From Planctomycetota bacterium (GTDB lineage Bacteria > Planctomycetota > UBA1135 > UBA2386): a stretch of DNA of 45,326 nt. Shown piece by piece: positions 43,941 through 45,326 of the stretch; the first letter of the stretch is position 1, and the number at the start of each line of letters is the position of its first letter. A program made the translations under genes and the position numbers. The notes beneath the pieces were generated by a model, which was not told the DNA's origin, made no database searches, and was given only the letters and a program-made list of their open reading frames with translations. The stretch is taken from the NCBI GenBank assembly GCA_021776805.1, contig JAJFFD010000053.1, positions 1 through 45,326 of the forward strand, given 5' to 3'.

Positions 43941-44466
43941 GTCGAACGAAGCCATGTTCCGTGTCACCATCGAAGGATCTATCGAGGACGTCTGGCAGGA
44001 GATCACGCGGACAGATCAGCCCATCCCAGCCTTCTTCAATTCACGCATGCATGTGGGCAGCCTGTCTGCCGGGTCGCGTATTGCCATGCGCACGCCGGAT
44101 GGCAAGTACACCGGGGTCGTGGGGGAGATCCTTGTCTACGACCCACCAAAGCGATTCAGCCACACCTTCAAGTTCACCAACTACGACGACCCGTACTGCA
44201 AGGTGATCTATGACCTGGAAGAGGTCGAAGGTGGCGTGCAATTCACCTTGACCCTCGAGGACCTGCCTGTCGGCAGCAAGTCCGCCAAGCAGATGCTGCA
44301 GGGCGGCAAGTTGATCGTCAACACGCTCAAGTCGGTCATCGAGACCGGCAAGCCCAGCTTCGGCACGCGCATGCTCTTTGTGCTGTTCAAGATCATGGCG
44401 CCCTTGAGCCCCAAGAAATGCCTGAGTCACAACTGGCCGGTGGATGGCCAGAACAACCAAACCTGA
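43933..44466 (+). CDS. SRPBCC (AHSA1/START-like) domain protein
   Basis: The 177-residue protein begins with GTG at 43933, preceded by GAGAGGAAG, inside the end of the arsR gene. It reads FRVTIEGSIEDVWQEITRTD, then VYDPPKRFSHTFKF and FTLTLEDL, the strand order of the SRPBCC fold with a ligand cavity. ArsR-SRPBCC pairs are frequent in bacteria; the SRPBCC partner may bind a hydrophobic ligand, but none is identified. A C-terminal helical tail (TRMLFVLFKIMAPLSP) is slightly hydrophobic. Confidence 0.88.
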   Translation: MPKSNEAMFRVTIEGSIEDVWQEITRTDQPIPAFFNSRMHVGSLSAGSRIAMRTPDGKYTGVVGEILVYDPPKRFSHTFKFTNYDDPYCKVIYDLEEVEGGVQFTLTLEDLPVGSKSAKQMLQGGKLIVNTLKSVIETGKPSFGTRMLFVLFKIMAPLSPKKCLSHNWPVDGQNNQT

Positions 44467-44482
44467 TCCTGAGGAGTTAGAT

Positions 44483-44848
44483 ATGAAAACCGCAATCCCC
44501 GTCATCGTCGGCTACTTGGCCTGGACCGCCCTCTGGCTCGGTGGCAATGCCGCCATCATGAGCATCTTTGCCGAGCACATCGGTCCGAACAGCGAGGTCT
44601 TCCATGTGCCAGCCTTGGTTTCCATCCTGGGGCTGAGTGTGGTCTGCTCCCTGGCCTCCGGCATCGTCGCCGCTGCTCTGGCCAAACCGAAGGGCTCCAA
44701 GGCGGTGCTGATCATGGCCGGCCTGCTCCTGCTGACGGGAATTGGCGTGCAAGCCGGGTTCTGGGATGGCATGCCGGTTTGGTACCACCTTAGCTTCCTC
44801 GCTCTTATCGTTCCTGTCGTCGTTGCCGGCGGCAAGCTTCGGCGCTGA
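44483..44848 (+). CDS. Small four-helix membrane protein
   Basis: From the ATG at 44483, with GAGGAG eight bases upstream, the 121-residue protein has about four membrane helices: VIVGYLAWTALWLGGNAA, LVSILGLSVVCSLASGIVAA, VLIMAGLLLLTGIGVQAG and LSFLALIVPVVVAGG. I do not recognise a named family. It is the third gene of the arsR-SRPBCC operon, 16 bases after the second stop, and is probably regulated with it. Confidence 0.8.
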   Translation: MKTAIPVIVGYLAWTALWLGGNAAIMSIFAEHIGPNSEVFHVPALVSILGLSVVCSLASGIVAAALAKPKGSKAVLIMAGLLLLTGIGVQAGFWDGMPVWYHLSFLALIVPVVVAGGKLRR

Positions 44849-44934
44849 GCCTACGGAGCCTGGCTTGGGCAAATGGCATGTCCTTGCAGGGGGATCTGGC
44901 AGCCGCTGCGGCGAGTCCGTACCCTGCAGCTGCC

Positions 44935-45326
44935 ATGAACCGCCTCGCCCTCACCATCATTCTCATCTTCTTCGCTTCGGCCTGCGCCAAGCTCGCCGAT
45001 TCGGACCCGTCCAGCCTGGCTGAAATAGTGCCCGGTGGGCATGCCATTGTGCACTCGGAGCGGCTCTTCGATAAGGGCCAGGTGGAGCTCTCCTCCAATG
45101 GTGGGGAAGTGCTCGATCGCTTTGCTGCCAAGCTGGTCGCCAACAAGGTGCGCTTGGCCATTCGCGTGCAAAAGGACGAGCGCATCAAGATACGCCGCGA
45201 TCACCAGCCAATGTTCTCAGAGAAGGGGCGCCAACCTTACGAGCGCGCGCTCAGGATCAGCGCCTATCTGCAGCAGCAGGGTGTGCCGGAGCACATGATC
45301 CAAATCATCCGCGACCCGGACTTGCC
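44935..45326 (+). CDS. OmpA-like lipoprotein, truncated by the window end
   Basis: The frame opens at ATG 44935 and continues without a stop to the right edge, giving 130 residues. It starts with a signal peptide and lipobox (FFASAC). The following part reads LFDKGQVELSSNGGEVLDRFAAKL and ends RALRISAYLQQQGVPEHMI, which follows the OmpA/MotB peptidoglycan-binding pattern, but the usual GHTD is replaced by VQKDER and the segment between is altered. A TACCCT -10 candidate ends 9 bases before the ATG. The C-terminal end lies outside the window. Confidence 0.7.
   Translation, partial: MNRLALTIILIFFASACAKLADSDPSSLAEIVPGGHAIVHSERLFDKGQVELSSNGGEVLDRFAAKLVANKVRLAIRVQKDERIKIRRDHQPMFSEKGRQPYERALRISAYLQQQGVPEHMIQIIRDPDL

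Noticed and set aside
1-45326. tRNA, rRNA, transposase, integrase or prophage genes
   Set aside because: None was recognised on either strand; all longer stretches are filled by the listed genes.

Overview
The window looks like a chromosomal piece of a moderately GC-rich, Gram-negative-type bacterium, most likely a member of the Planctomycetota. That placement is an inference from gene content: two RNA polymerase sigma factors carry a membrane anchor and long arrays of carboxypeptidase-regulatory-like domains, and lipoproteins, hybrid histidine kinases, a glutaminyl-tRNA synthetase and a glucose/sorbosone dehydrogenase fused to a two-haem cytochrome region are also present. I see no rRNA, tRNA, CRISPR array, insertion sequence or phage gene. 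About 39 protein genes fill nearly all of the sequence, two of them cut by the window ends.

Region 1 (1-9050) is a mixed stretch: the tail of an unknown protein beside lemA, a lipoprotein with a hexanucleotide repeat, a GNAT acetyltransferase, a membrane-anchored multi-domain protein divergent from a pterin-4a-carbinolamine dehydratase, a TetR regulator with a strong palindrome upstream and a serine hydrolase directly behind it, a DUF6498-like membrane protein, and a divergent pair (small lipoprotein / duplicated membrane protein) whose promoter region is packed with palindromes.

Region 2 (9050-18650) holds the first sigma-membrane-repeat fusion, divergent from a complete phosphate regulon: phoB, phoR, pstS, pstC, pstA, pstB and phoU, all on the plus strand and mostly overlapping or only a few bases apart. 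The phoB and pstS promoters both carry ATTCA(C/A) repeats exactly 11 bases apart, with a CTAGC element 15 bases after the start of the last repeat. This is a convincing native Pho box and -10 arrangement. PhoR would sense the state of the PstSCAB transporter through PhoU and phosphorylate PhoB, which would act at both promoters.

Region 3 (18650-36930) is rich in stress and signalling genes: a 72-residue unknown, cysteine synthase, a hemerythrin-type protein, a tandem universal stress protein, a hybrid kinase in a tight operon with a serine hydrolase, a large divergent PAS hybrid kinase, the second sigma-membrane-repeat fusion, an acyltransferase-like membrane protein overlapping a lipoprotein amidohydrolase, and a BvgS-like kinase with its own solute-binding sensor. 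None of the three hybrid kinases has a DNA-binding response regulator next to it.

Region 4 (36980-45326) has glnS, a DUF4410-like lipoprotein, the glucose/sorbosone dehydrogenase-cytochrome fusion, a DUF2157/GDYXXLXY membrane pair, an ArsR-SRPBCC-membrane protein operon whose operator overlaps the arsR start codon, and a truncated OmpA-like lipoprotein at the right edge.

The most unusual elements are the two sigma factor / transmembrane / extracytoplasmic repeat fusions with a third, sigma-less relative. They look like one-piece membrane-tethered transcription factors with no anti-sigma partner in view. Several promoters also place a TAGNNT-like -10 only 6-9 bases before the start codon, which suggests leaderless transcripts.
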